Shown here piece by piece: positions 46,501 to 58,700 of a stretch of DNA of 64,000 nt; position 1 is the first letter of the stretch; every line of letters starts with the position of its first letter. The notes beneath the pieces were generated by a model. It saw only the letters and a list, made by a program, of their open reading frames with translations. It was not told where the DNA came from and ran no database searches. Made by a program: the position numbers and the translations under genes. Source of the stretch: Spongilla lacustris (lineage: Eukaryota > Porifera > Demospongiae > Spongillida > Spongillidae); contig OX442422.1 in assembly GCA_949361645.1 (NCBI GenBank), positions 7,969,534 through 8,033,533 of the forward strand, in the 5' to 3' direction.

Positions 46501-48466
46501 ATCTGCTATATTCCTTCTCAGTATCAAGGCTGTATTGTGGCAAGTGAGTAGTAGCAGTTCTAGTGTCATCTTTGACATTTTCTGGAATTGTTTTGCAAAG
46601 ATCCAACTGTCGTTTCACCAATTCAATGAGCTCTTTTTGATTGGCATCAGAACTTTCATTGAGATCAAGAGTCAAGTTGGAAATTGTTTTATACAGCCCA
46701 AAAACTTCCTTCTCCTGCTCATGAACATGCAGTGTCTCTGGTACTGATTGATGCTGGTTACCAAAACTGGAATCATATTGATACTTGACACCTTCTAGAA
46801 CATGTTGCGCATAAGTATAAGACAAAAAAGTAAATACAGTTGACTTTTGCTGATACAATTGCAACCGCAATGATTGGTCTGCATCAGATGCAGGGGCAAC
46901 AGTATCAATTATTTTCTCCACAATCTCAAAATTATCATGATGAAAATTGACTTTGATATAGTCAACTCCAGCTCTGCTGGCCTGCTTCCTGCTTCCACCA
47001 CTGATTTCCCTTGTGATGGTATAAAAGAGAGACTTCTTCATGCAAGGTACATCAGCTGGAAATTGAGAACTGTGTTTTGATAGATAGTCATTGTAAATTT
47101 CATGTACATCTCTTTTCAGCACCAGAGATTTCATCACTGCAATATTATCAATAGCAGTCTGTTTCAATGATAACAACGAGCGCTTTTTTGGTAGCCACGC
47201 AAGTCTCGAAATGTTGTCGTACGAGTAGATTGTATCAACTACTAGTTTCACAACTTCGTCCATCATTCTGTGTCGACTAATCACTCTTGGTGGTAGTTCA
47301 AGACCTCTATGGAGGTAAGCAGAATCAACCTTTGCTTGAAAAAGCATAGAACGTATATGGCCATCTGAATGTTTAGTCTCATCTTCAGACAATAATTGCT
47401 GCACATATGAGAAGGGTAGGCCATTAAGATGGGCAAGGAAACGACGAGCTGGGATGGATGTTTGGGGCCCACATTTATTTGCCGATATTATAATGCCTTT
47501 TGCTATTTTATGCAAATTATCAGATGGGTCCTCAATATAAGACAGAGTTTCAACTTCAAACTCATTATCAACACCTCCAACTGGAATTCTGAAAATATCT
47601 TTTATGACTGTTGATGGCAAGTTCAAAGATGGCAACAGTAGTTTTATTAATCCAAGGACACCTTTTCTAAAGACTCTCTCAACGGTGCAAAATCCCTTAT
47701 CATCTATGTCATTCCTACTCTTCACTTTCATTCTTGACTTCATGGATGGAAGATTATTGATATCACCATGTGCCTCCTCAAGCCCCATGAGTTTGTAAAC
47801 GTTCAAAATGTTAGATTTTGAAGCAATCTGATCAGTTGGCAGAGCTGAAATCTCTTCGGGTACCATGTCGTCTAAACACGTAGGTCGAGAAGCTCGATAC
47901 TCGTTGCGGCGTTCAGGCTGTTTAGAATCCACCACACCATGCTTCCGTGGACGTCCTAAAAGTTTAGGACACTTACAACAGGCACTGCAAATTCCAGAAT
48001 TGCATCTTCCACATGCAGCCTTTTTATGAGTACAACACTGTGAACTGTTCGCCATATTGGATCCTCCCCCAAAAGTCAACCGCAAAAGTGATATGAATAA
48101 ATCTAAAACTTTTAGCAACTAAAAGTTGATATATCTTGCCATCAATATGTTATTTTGATCATTTTTCAGAACTAAAATGACTTTGTAGTATTAAGAAAGA
48201 CATTTAGGCTAAATTTGTGCATGAAAAGTGCCTGGAAAAAATCTGTACATTTAGCCTTAAAATACCGCGAAACGAAGGAGTCGGTTGGGCGTGCCCGAAT
48301 ACAGCATAGCCGTTATTAATTGCATTTTAAAACAAATTTCAGCGTACATCACACCAGTGGATATAGTATCAAAATATATAATTGCTTTTGAGATACATGC
48401 ATGACCGATTAGTTTTCACTTTTGCTGTTCCCAACAAATGTGCACCCGTTTCTCATGGAACCGGTG
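43576..48466 (-). mobile_element. 4.9-kb TTAA-flanked autonomous DNA transposon
   Basis: The left terminus CACCGGTTCCATGAGAAACG is repeated inverted at the right terminus; identity is 23 bp, CACCGG to ACGGGT. Both ends are bounded by TTAA (43572-43575 and 48467-48470). This TTAA duplication is typical of the Kolobok and piggyBac superfamilies. A single long minus-strand ORF fills the centre. The perfect 23-bp ends and uninterrupted ORF point to recent activity. Superfamily assignment is open. Confidence 0.85.
44072..48118 (-). CDS. Transposase-like protein with zinc-binding N-terminus, acidic middle, C2H2 and SAP domain
   Basis: A 1348-residue, intron-less protein inferred to mobilise the surrounding TTAA element. 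Features in order: a Cys/His cluster at about residues 28-62 ending GRPRKHG (alternative start Met22 just before it); a long helical region; VYIIFDFKQKFW with Asp633; an extremely acidic Glu/Asp/Tyr stretch at about 690-860; FQSDNAKNF with Asp901; SHQQSRVEAYI with Glu953; a C2H2 finger CELCHRHF...H...C near 1120; and a C-terminal SAP-like DNA-binding motif (KVKQLKVFLQDHKLKM, NKTELIKRIQEY). Asp633, Asp901 and Glu953 are candidate RNase H-fold catalytic residues. The family is not securely recognised. TTAA targets favour Kolobok or piggyBac, but the sequence lacks obvious THAP or piggyBac signatures. No stops or frameshifts. Confidence 0.75.
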   Translation of the reverse strand: MLKVLDLFISLLRLTFGGGSNMANSSQCCTHKKAACGRCNSGICSACCKCPKLLGRPRKHGVVDSKQPERRNEYRASRPTCLDDMVPEEISALPTDQIASKSNILNVYKLMGLEEAHGDINNLPSMKSRMKVKSRNDIDDKGFCTVERVFRKGVLGLIKLLLPSLNLPSTVIKDIFRIPVGGVDNEFEVETLSYIEDPSDNLHKIAKGIIISANKCGPQTSIPARRFLAHLNGLPFSYVQQLLSEDETKHSDGHIRSMLFQAKVDSAYLHRGLELPPRVISRHRMMDEVVKLVVDTIYSYDNISRLAWLPKKRSLLSLKQTAIDNIAVMKSLVLKRDVHEIYNDYLSKHSSQFPADVPCMKKSLFYTITREISGGSRKQASRAGVDYIKVNFHHDNFEIVEKIIDTVAPASDADQSLRLQLYQQKSTVFTFLSYTYAQHVLEGVKYQYDSSFGNQHQSVPETLHVHEQEKEVFGLYKTISNLTLDLNESSDANQKELIELVKRQLDLCKTIPENVKDDTRTATTHLPQYSLDTEKEYSRCTKNHSESCGQLQCGQLQCEACRCPFLFYDHLRWTAIQKLTDETVLADILVTIFQCERRTFRYMCHVIHDMQQQYLMRKARHNMEGDTVYIIFDFKQKFWTRGFREGGDAYYGKKGMQWFGMGAYVKPAATTEPTHELDPGQCATAATTEDHNGVGTEQVDHVEGGREECEQCEENYEINIEPDGYHDCEQEEEYDVEEEYEDYEECDKDDLQDHDFEDDNQEEYEEYEECDEDYGGDNESDNDHNNNGECEEDDREGCNEECKDCDEVCVKDCEQGNDEKMTENEATCLESETDGEGETNVSVQDSSMESNGEEMQLHFIDCIVLDDEKSDALIVVSCLEAGLQALHHRFPHLRRVIFQSDNAKNFAGKVTKMFIHQAVSACGMNLIAYYHNEAAAGKDICDSHFSHQQSRVEAYISEGEGGRKVSTPKQLAIALSTKCVKNTTVLLVKPKYDPPFMTAKVAPINGISTFLAATYSNPTVSFFHNLGQSVPSLIKKLTTAPCSSYEQDPFGNPGTNFSGCKVQFHNMGSERHTTRARSRYTSIPAKKSKRQLKKEEMECTKMEAIKEIYSIFPQCELCHRHFKSAYCKKKHKCKGSTSQSNAIRTALHYADKVLATRDFTLDGQSEVMITTVRTNEVSVHASFEGNFHLGWAHCTKNQHPQLSKRVEEFIAQCWQEGLGQAVEGSTVKSRHKVSAEAVQARLVAQYTGGLLLLSEVPVVGQIRLVYQKIGQRKYPAEQEGSRRGVKRGRTSHCDSLQSNDTEIDWAADDLYHLKVKQLKVFLQDHKLKMSGNKTELIKRIQEYHKSVL

Positions 48467-48834
48467 TTAAAAGAAGGGGAAAAAATGATCGACTTGCCTC
48501 ATTTACACCATTTGTGCTGAGCTGATGGCCTTGGTATGTGAAGCAACCTTCCTCTCTGAGCAAGTTTGCATGGAATGGGGAAAGTCTTATCTGATGGCCG
48601 GGAGACTCAGGGCTAGTTTATCATTCAGTGGCCTCTCACATTAAATGGAGGAGTACATTGGATATGTTTGATGAGAATAAAAAGTTAGTCTTCTCTTATT
48701 CATATTTTGTATGCATTGTTTTGTTTATGATGATAAAAATTATAATAATTTAATCAAAAACCACTTAGAATAATACATAAATACATACATACATACAAAA
48801 TAATACAATATAATAGTTGTGAGATTAACACTTA

Positions 48835-51393
48835 AAACCACATCAAGGAAAATGGGGGTAGGCCTGCTCCGTCGTCCATGCCATGTCCACTTCTCCATTT
48901 TACCCTGGATCCACGCAGGCAAAGGTTTGTTGCACGTAAAATAGCAAAAGCTATTCTGGCACGGACCCATACCATTACTTCTGAATGTGACTTCTCCCAC
49001 TTCATTGCAATTTGGTCACATAGGCGCTTGATCCAAGACCCCATCCACAGAAACTACAAAAGGTGTAAATGAAGCACGTCTTTCTTCAACAGCTGCCAAG
49101 TACTTCCTTTTCTTTTCCTGTTCAGCTGAACATAGCACAGCATCAACAGTGCGGCAAGCATAAGACTGGGCGTCTGTGTCTACGACACGACCATCTAGCA
49201 ACGCCCAGTTTGTGGCTGCCACACTCCTCGTATGCTGAGGTCAGCAATTAACGCTGGTCGACCACTGGCATCATCTGCTTCCTAAACAATGGGTTCCCTT
49301 ACAACATCTTTGTACACAATAGCTGCCAAATCACCTAGAGCATCTCGCACTTCATTATGGCACTGGGTGACAAGTCCACCTTTTTTACAATCCAGAGCAT
49401 GTTGGAAACTAAATTGTTCTCCACATCCATCACAATGCACGGGTGTTTTAAGAAGAGGCCGATGATAACGTAGTGAAAGAGCATCTCTAAATTCAATTGG
49501 AGAGAGATCAAAGTGGTGGCAAGCAATTGGCATAACAGTAAGCCATGCAGATGTATCATTACTCAAGCAAATCAGTACAGAATCACACTCCACTTTTTGC
49601 ACCACAGCAAGTTCCTGATGTTTCTCAGTTTTGACCATTCTGATGTGCGCACTGTGAATACTTACCACAAAATCAGCATTGTTTTTAATGGCATTCACAA
49701 CCATGTTTGAACTATCCCTTGATGTAGTGTATGCTGCTTTTGCTAATTCCACTAGGTCAAAAATGCCATACCTCCAAAACGAGTAGGTAGAGAGAACAGA
49801 TGCTGTTCAGTTGTAGAAATTTGTCCACCAAAAACTGAAGGCCAGAATCTCTTATTTATGACATCACGTAAAGGGGCAAATGAGGCGTCACAGTTCGGTA
49901 GTACTCTTTGCAAATAGGACCACTCAAATTGCAAAGATTTTGAGAGAGCGGCATAAGCAGCTTGTGGCTGTGATTCTGCAGCAGTGGATAGTTTATCAAC
50001 AGAAGCCACCCACGCTTGCACCTTAGCCTCAACAAAATTTCTTTGTTCCCTCTGGATCCCCAATGAAGCCACCCAAGTATCAATGTTCTCTGACTACCTT
50101 CACTCCTAAGTGACAAAAACAAGCATTGGCCCCTGCTTCATCAACCTCATCAACTACTACCACAGTTTTCTGTGGCTCTGGATAGTATCCATAGGCTGGA
50201 CCAAGTTTGCAGAGATCGTCAAACCACTCACGCAGCTTTGGAAGTTTTGAAGCACAAGCTGAGTCGTCTGCATACCAACATTGGGACCAGTTGTTCAGAT
50301 CTTTTAGTGAAGCAATGAGTGGTGTGAGTGCTGCTGCATACATCAGCATGGATAGAGGGTCACCTTGGCCAACCCCTTCCTTGCTCAAGATGGACTCGGA
50401 ACTCCCCTGTAGTACAAGGGAGGCATAGCCACGGTAGGTGTTGAATAGGAATCTGGAGCATCGTGGCCATTGAACCCTCACATTCCATAATGCAGCTGCT
50501 CTATTTTAGATCATTGAATTGAAAGCATTTTTCACATCTACAAGTAGGAGACCCCAACCGTTACCCCGGTTGTCCTCAAAAAGGTCTCTGATGGCATGAA
50601 CAGCTCCCTCAATACCTGCTTCTAGCCCGGAACAAAGCTGACTTACTCCACATAATTCTGCCACATCACTGCCTGTTGCGAAGGCAAGAGCTTTGCAAAC
50701 AATTCGTCGCAGTTCTTCTCCAATAGCAATTGGTCGTACGCCAGGACACTTATCAAGAGCTATGAATCGACTTGACATCAATGCCCTAATATGGGGCCAC
50801 TCTACTATGTTGTTTGCAAGGTGTCTAGCAAGAGCAGCAACTTCATTGCGCAATTGCGCACTGTGTGATCCATATCTCAAAAGATATTCCTGCCGTTGCA
50901 CTGCACTGGAACCTCCAGGACCAGCACCACCTTGGATACACCTTGCTACATGCTCTATATGTGAACCAGTCACATCAACATCAGTAAGTGGAGGAAGATT
51001 GTTGCATGGCAGAAAAGCTTGAATTCCAGAATTTGCAGGGTCAGGGTGTTTTTCCCGTAGTACATCAAGGACACGTTTGGAGCCATCATTGACTAGCTGA
51101 GAGGGATCCAGTACTCCACCATCATTCATCCTTTCTGTCAACCATCTCACAGCTGATCTAACCTGTCCTCTAAGCATCAAACAAGAAAAGACTTGAACCA
51201 TATGATTGGGGCAGGGTTGTTTAGTGCTAGATCGAACCCATTTCTTGGCACATCTTTCAAACTCAAACAGAAGTTCATCATAATGCTCAAGCCTCCACAT
51301 TTCCATGCGACGTTTCAGTAGCCTGCGTATATCAATTCCTTTGACAACCATCAATGATAGTACATGTATAATTATTACACCAAGAATAAACAC
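48835..51393 (-). pseudogene. Non-LTR retrotransposon with RT and restriction-like endonuclease, degenerate
   Basis: Copy-and-paste element remnant, read right to left. The 50506-51393 segment has RT fingers (SSRFIALDKCPGVRPIAIGEELRR, LCSGLEAG) and DVKNAFNSM (first catalytic Asp). After an in-frame stop, 50080-50481 carries GVGQGDPLSM and WYADDSA (YADD box). 49752-50072 and 49282-49752 carry the connection and a C-x2-C-x7-H-x4-C knuckle (CDGCGEQFSFQHALDC) followed by HNEVRDAL. 48835-49270 carries ADLSIRGVWQPQ, VVDTDAQSY, AEQEKKRKY and FTPFVVSVDG. Zinc knuckle, R/H-N/D, D...D and K-KY order are as in R2-type restriction-like endonuclease elements. At least four stops or frameshifts make it inactive. 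Confidence 0.75.
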
Positions 51394-51402
51394 AGGAAAA
51401 AG

Positions 51403-51600
51403 TTATAATGACTGGATCCTACTTAATATGGCCATAGCAACACAACGAACGAGACATGTGTTTAAGCGACCATATAGTTCATGTAGAATAACTGATTTGG
51501 GCTTTTGAAGCCTGATGGAAAGCCTCGAAGCCAGCTGGGAGAAACAGGCCATGGTCTCAGGTCCCCATGCTCCATATGTTTCAGTCACCAGGGGGACACA
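51403..51600 (-). pseudogene. 3' fragment of a second non-LTR element
   Basis: Encodes CVPLVTETYGAWGPE followed by CFSQLASRLSIRL and HELYGRLNTCLVRC, the end of a restriction-like-endonuclease retroelement protein related to the fragment at 51940-52783. It starts at the CVP motif where that fragment breaks off, and ends next to the first element's 5' side. Confidence 0.6.
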
Positions 51601-51940
51601 AATTGTTTATGACTATAATTATAATTGTTTTCATGGAAACTGTCCCATATAATATTATGATATTATTTTACTTTATTTATTGAACATATAATACTTTAAT
51701 ATAAAGATAATTATATGAATAACACATTAACTACAAAGTTATGTTTAGGAACTAGATGTATCACCCTCCTGGATGATACATCCACTCCTTAAGAGGAGGG
51801 ACCGGGCATTGGCACACACTAGTGTTAGGTTCAGGCGGCCATACAAGATGGAGACCATCTTGAACTTGGGGGTGTTGGTCCTTGTGGCAATTAAAGGTGC
51901 GATGCATTTTTTCTTTAACTAGTATATAATTCCTTACTGC
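51601..51940. other. Spacer between two retroelement fragments
   Basis: About 340 bp of AT-rich DNA separate two fragments of related retroelement copies that share the CVP codons. It may be an insertion or the junction of two truncated copies. Nothing else was recognised. Confidence 0.5.
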
Positions 51941-52783
51941 CAACTGCCATTGGGACACAGACCCCAATCAAGATCGCCGCACTTAGCATCATTATTTGAG
52001 TGCTTCCTTAGTTCTGCAGAAGAGGCAGCAGACCCAGCTGTGGTACCCGCTTCATGAATCAGGGTTGAATTAAGCGGTGAGACCAGAGTGAAATCAAGAG
52101 CTGCTGATTGCAAACAAATCCAATTGGGTAATAAGACATCAGCTGGTCTGGTGTGTTGGTGATCATGACCTAAGCCACTACCAACTTCAATCTTGGCATT
52201 TAGACCTGCAAAATGACAGGATTGAACAAAGGTGTCCCGGCCCTCAGTCAATTGTGGCAAGACACATCACTTGCAGGTCACTGCATGGTGGCCCAAGGGG
52301 TCAAGAATGTTGGGAGGACAAAGAGTACACTTAGACCCATGCAGAATGTGTCAGTGCCCAGCCACCATTTGATAGCTACCTCTGCATCCAAGTGAAGACC
52401 CAAGCCTGGTGATAGAAATGCTAGAAGCCAGGATGGTGCATGTCAATCCTGCTCGAAAGTTGCTTTTGATGGACTGGAAATGAAAATAAAACATCAACCT
52501 GAATTGCATCAGAAGGAGATATGGATGCATTAAATGTCTGTACTGCATGAGAGAGATGGTGGTCTGATATGGAGCCATAGCCAGAGGAGCATAGAGATGC
52601 AAGGGACAGAGACCTCATGCCCAACCCTCCTTTGCTTAGTCTTAGCTGGGCTTGCTGCCAGGTAACATCAGTCGTATCAACTGCAGTGCAAGATGAAAAA
52701 CATCTACGAACATCTTCATCAAAAAGCGCAAGAGAAGCCATAACAAGTGAGGGAGGAGTGGCATTGGCTAGATGTAAATACAT
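51940..52783 (-). pseudogene. Fragment of a second non-LTR element (post-RT and endonuclease)
   Basis: 52421-52783 encodes LFDEDVRRCFSS, TWQQAQLRLSKGGLGMRSL and SPSDAIQVDVLFS, the post-RT region of the family. 51940-52260 encodes VEVGSGLGHDH, TRPADVLLPNW, ALDFTLVSPLN and AELRKHSNNDAKC, a PD-(D/E)xK-like endonuclease core. Frames are interrupted between 52260 and 52421, where the zinc-knuckle region should be. Truncated at both ends. Confidence 0.65.
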
Positions 52784-54827
52784 TTTGAATTTTTATTCTT
52801 ATCTTTATTACACAAATAACTAAACACAAGTCACAAAACAACGTACAAACTCAATGTATTCCTGATGAGGGCAGGAAAGTCTGGACAAAATAGCCCTCAC
52901 ATTTGCCCTAACTAAATGGAGATTGTTATTATTATTATGATTATTAAGGCTTACATACACATAGACAACACATATTACATTACACTACACAGTACACACC
53001 ACCTCACTGCAGCCTAGAACTCATTGGACTCCATGCGTAGAGCTATGCCCATGGAAGAGATCTGTAATAGCCCTGACGCTAAACTGGAGTCTGCTTTTTT
53101 TTTTTTTGCTGGGAAGGATGCTTGCAACAAAGATTTAAAACTGATCCTCATCAACCTTGCTCAGCGAACAGCTCTCTCTCAGGAGTGGGAGAAGCGAGGA
53201 CAGCCTTAGCCGTGATTGTGTGATGTGAGTAGACCTTGGAGTTATCATCTATATCGGTATAATTAATGTACAACTGATGTACATATTACATAGGGATTAC
53301 ACAAAAATAGTTTAAATTACAATAGTCTGGACCATAACTGCTCTCACAATGGACCTGGTCAAGGTGAGGGTAAGTTAATGAATATTTCAAGCTGCTCTTA
53401 GAGATTTTAATGAGTCAAAGGCAAGCCGGGTAGCTAGGCGGAAACCTTTGTCCCTAGCCTCCTTCCCCCTGCCAGAGGGACACACCCCCACCCTAGCTCA
53501 CTGACTTTGGGGTCATTAACCCTATGCTTGAGGGCTTCTGCTGCTTGAGCTGTGGTGCCTCGATGGTACCTATTAATTTTATAAGTATAACCATGAACCA
53601 AAACCAGAGGAGCATGGAGGATATACCGGTATATGAATGCAGCAAAAAAAGGTGATCAAACTAAAATCCAAGACCTCGTGTGCTCAAGCAGAACTGGGCT
53701 TGTTGCCAAGCAAAATCAGTGATGTCCACACCCATTAAAGTCTTGCAAGTGTCTGCATCAAATAGCCTCAAGGCCTTGGACAAGAGAAATGTAGGCGTGG
53801 CCATGCAGAGCAAGCAGAAACTCCCACAGAAGCAAATAAAAAATAAAACAAAAAGGATCATGGCCACTTGGGGATCATGTATCAGTGTGTACGGGTCTGC
53901 TCCGCCTATGGTTCATGCAGCTGAACACACTTCACATTTCGCCAATTATTAGGGTAATTCAATCTGGACGCATGGTTTCTATAGTCGAGAAGGAATGTTG
54001 GCGGAAGACTGTGCCTTGCGCAGAATGTCATTTTAAGGTACGGCACGATGAAATCAAATTTATAGTGAGACGCTAGACCGGTACCGCGTCATCAAAAAAT
54101 ATTCAGTGCCTCGACGTCGCTCACCTCTAACAGTACGCTAAGTGACGTATCACTGGAATTAAAGGTAGAATGTATGGGCGCCGGGCATATCTATACTATA
54201 CTATACCGTATCTTGACTTTTTTTTTTTTTTTTTTACTGAGCACAATAGAATAAAACAAAACAAAATTGAACTCTTCCAGCGCTGCAGGATATGCATGAG
54301 AGATGCTCCTATCCCAAGTCCACTCCTCCACTTGACGAACGTTACCTTTTATTTAATACGGTTGCTACGCTCATAAAGCAATACAAAAGCAATCATCCCT
54401 TGCACATGCACGCCGTGCATGACTGAATAGGCCTATATCAAACTTGGTGACTCAAACTGGCCAGCCTCAAATCTAGTTATATAGGCCATATTTTTATGTA
54501 CTGTGTCATACTGACGTACATGCATGCACATCAGAACAGACTTAAATATAGCCTGATCTTCGCGTTATCACTTGTCAGTCAGGCATCATGTCAGCGAGAG
54601 TAATTTGTCACGTAGTGACGGTCATAGGTATACGCAAGGGTCCTTGTCTATATGTACACTGACGTACTTCAGCCTGGCGTATAGCCACACTGAAGTAGTC
54701 AAGTACATGTCAGTACATGTAGATAATGTTGTATATGCACATAATCCATTTTTAAAAGCTTGCATATTACTGCCATAGTCATACAGATACATAAACTAAC
54801 AAGGTAGTATGATAATACATAAATCGT
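52784..54827. other. Repeat-derived intergenic region
   Basis: At 53661-53867 (- strand) lies a third fragment of the same retroelement region (LFDADTCKTL, FAWQQAQFCLSTRGLGF). The rest is AT-rich with poly(T) tracts at 53096-53108 and 54219-54235. No gene was recognised. Confidence 0.55.
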
Positions 54828-55274
54828 TCAACTTATGCCCGACGATCGAAAGAAATCCTTCTTCACGAGCTCCTCGCGCGCATGCTTTCTTTCCAGCTTC
54901 TCGATCGGGGCACGGTGGCCGTACACAGAGGACGATAGGGTGGGCACCGCCTTCGGCTTTTCCTCGGTATTGATATCCAATCCCTGTGTGTATTGCATGT
55001 CGTCCCGCTTCAGCTTCCCGCAAAATTTTTCGGGAAAGTGGAACGTCATGTCGTACAAAGGTCTCTCCTTGTGCGTCTTCGTGTTGTTGTAGCAGTTGAT
55101 GGGCTTGAGGTCGGATAGGTTTAGCGGTTCTCGAGCCTTTGTTGTGGCTGGGTGGGACTTCGCGACACGGTATTCGCTTTCAACGCTCTCCCGCCATTGC
55201 TCTTCTAACTGAACGGGAGTGTAGGTCTTAAGTCCGTAGCCGGACATTTTGTATCCCTCTCCAGGGAACGCCAT
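54828..55274 (-). CDS. CFAP90-like ciliary protein
   Basis: A single-exon ORF of 148 residues with no signal peptide or membrane segment. The segment PLYDMTFHF, KLKRDD, GLDINTEEK, LSSSVYGHR, then an Arg/His-rich stretch ending FFRSSGI resembles the C-terminal pattern of CFAP90 (C5orf49), a small ciliary protein, with its LTSSVYG core. Similarity is judged from memory of the family, so the name is tentative. The role by analogy is axonemal. It starts 175 bp from, and divergent to, the stonin gene. Confidence 0.6.
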   Translation of the reverse strand: MAFPGEGYKMSGYGLKTYTPVQLEEQWRESVESEYRVAKSHPATTKAREPLNLSDLKPINCYNNTKTHKERPLYDMTFHFPEKFCGKLKRDDMQYTQGLDINTEEKPKAVPTLSSSVYGHRAPIEKLERKHAREELVKKDFFRSSGIS

Positions 55275-55449
55275 TGCTGCTTAAGAGAAATACAGGTCGC
55301 CTAGCAACAATTATACCACGTGGATTATATTATCAATGGCCGGAAATTCTGACCGTTCTATATAATAATCACTTCGTATGTATTTACTATAGTATTACGG
55401 CAAACAAGTCTTGTACTACTTCCATCGAGCAACCGGCAACACTCACAGT
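55275..55449. promoter_or_regulatory. Divergent promoter region, CFAP90-like / stonin
   Basis: Only 175 bp separate the two head-to-head start codons, so both transcripts must start here or within neighbouring coding sequence. No TATA box was identified. Shared regulation is inference. Confidence 0.45.
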
Positions 55450-57685
<2,236 letters not shown>

Positions 57686-57860
57686 CACCACCCTTTTTTT
57701 GTTTTGCGTATAAAATGTCCTTTTGTATATGTACATGTTTTGCCTTTACTTGTATTCATATTATCATACCTGCTAACTGTGTTTACCAAGCATCCCTGCA
57801 CTTGGTAGGGCTTGTTTGCATCGTTGTTTGAATAACAATCGCATTGCATGCGCTTTGAAC

Positions 57861-58569
57861 CTATACAGTGAACCTAAACAGGTTGTTGAAGTCCAAAGCT
57901 CGTGATAACACTTGCTCAAATTCCAGAAATGTGATCCTGGCCGTATTGGATGAAATGCCAACTGTCTCGATGAGTACTCGTTTTGTGATCTCTTCGAGCT
58001 CTGTCTCCCCAAGTGTATCTGTTGTTAAGGCGAGAAACATGGTACACCATACATGCATGTACACATACACAGTGACACACACACCACACACCACTGGCAC
58101 ATACACACACACATGCATGTACACATACACCACTGGCAGTGACACACACACACCACACACACTAACCACTGTAGCATCTCAGAACTTCCTTAATGTCCTC
58201 AGCACACAAAACTGAATCATCATTGAAGTCATAGATCATAAAGGCATAGCTTGTTTTCAGTTTCCGTGGACACCTGTCACTGAAAACGGAGCACATATCC
58301 AGAAAGTCTTCAAAGTGTAAACCACTGTCACCAGTGGAGAACACTTGGCATATTCTGTATCTGAAGGGGTTTACCCTTAACTCGGGCAAGCTAACTACTT
58401 CATCCGCCGTTAGTCTGGTGGTAGCGTCCAAAGTTTTGTTAGAGATTTTTGCAGGGTTCAGAGAACAGAATTTATCGTATAGCCGTAGAATTTCCTTTCG
58501 AGAGAAGTACGTGCACTCTTCGTAATTTTGCAGCTGTTGCTCGGAGCATATACTTTGACCACTTCCCAT
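57861..58569 (-). CDS. CIB-type calcium- and integrin-binding EF-hand protein
   Basis: Two exons, 58167-58569 and 57861-58018 (complement), joined G|AT in phase; 186 residues, the usual CIB length. The MGSGQS start is a good N-myristoylation signal. CIB landmarks are TYFSRKEILRLYDKFCSLNP near the start, LPELRVNPFRYRICQVFS, DFLDMCSVFSDRCPRKLKTSYAF, EF-hand 3 loop DFNDDSVLCAED, and the C-terminal EF-hand 4 plus FEQVLSRALDFNNLFRF. The EF4 loop (VGISSNTARITF) has lost the acidic residues expected at positions 1, 3 and 5, so only EF3 seems able to bind calcium. It probably acts as a membrane-anchored partner of integrin tails or other targets. Divergent from the RhoGAP gene. Confidence 0.85.
58059..58163 (+). 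repeat. CA-rich low-complexity intron of the CIB gene
   Basis: Interrupted CACA and ACATGCATGTACACATACAC units, with an internal near-duplicate about 50 bp apart. Confidence 0.8.
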
Positions 58570-58700
58570 ATATATGAATTCGTTTGTCCCGTCGTCTCCA
58601 TAGAAAAGATATCAGGCGCTTAGACGATTGGTCGGACGCGAACGGGGTCACGCGTATTTTAAAAAGAAATTGCGGGACAGCTGGACGCCTCTCCGGCCGG
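58570..58700. promoter_or_regulatory. Divergent promoter region, CIB / RhoGAP
   Basis: 131 bp between head-to-head start codons (58569 minus, 58701 plus). The plus-strand frame is open through it from 58584 but lacks an ATG before 58701. Confidence 0.4.
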
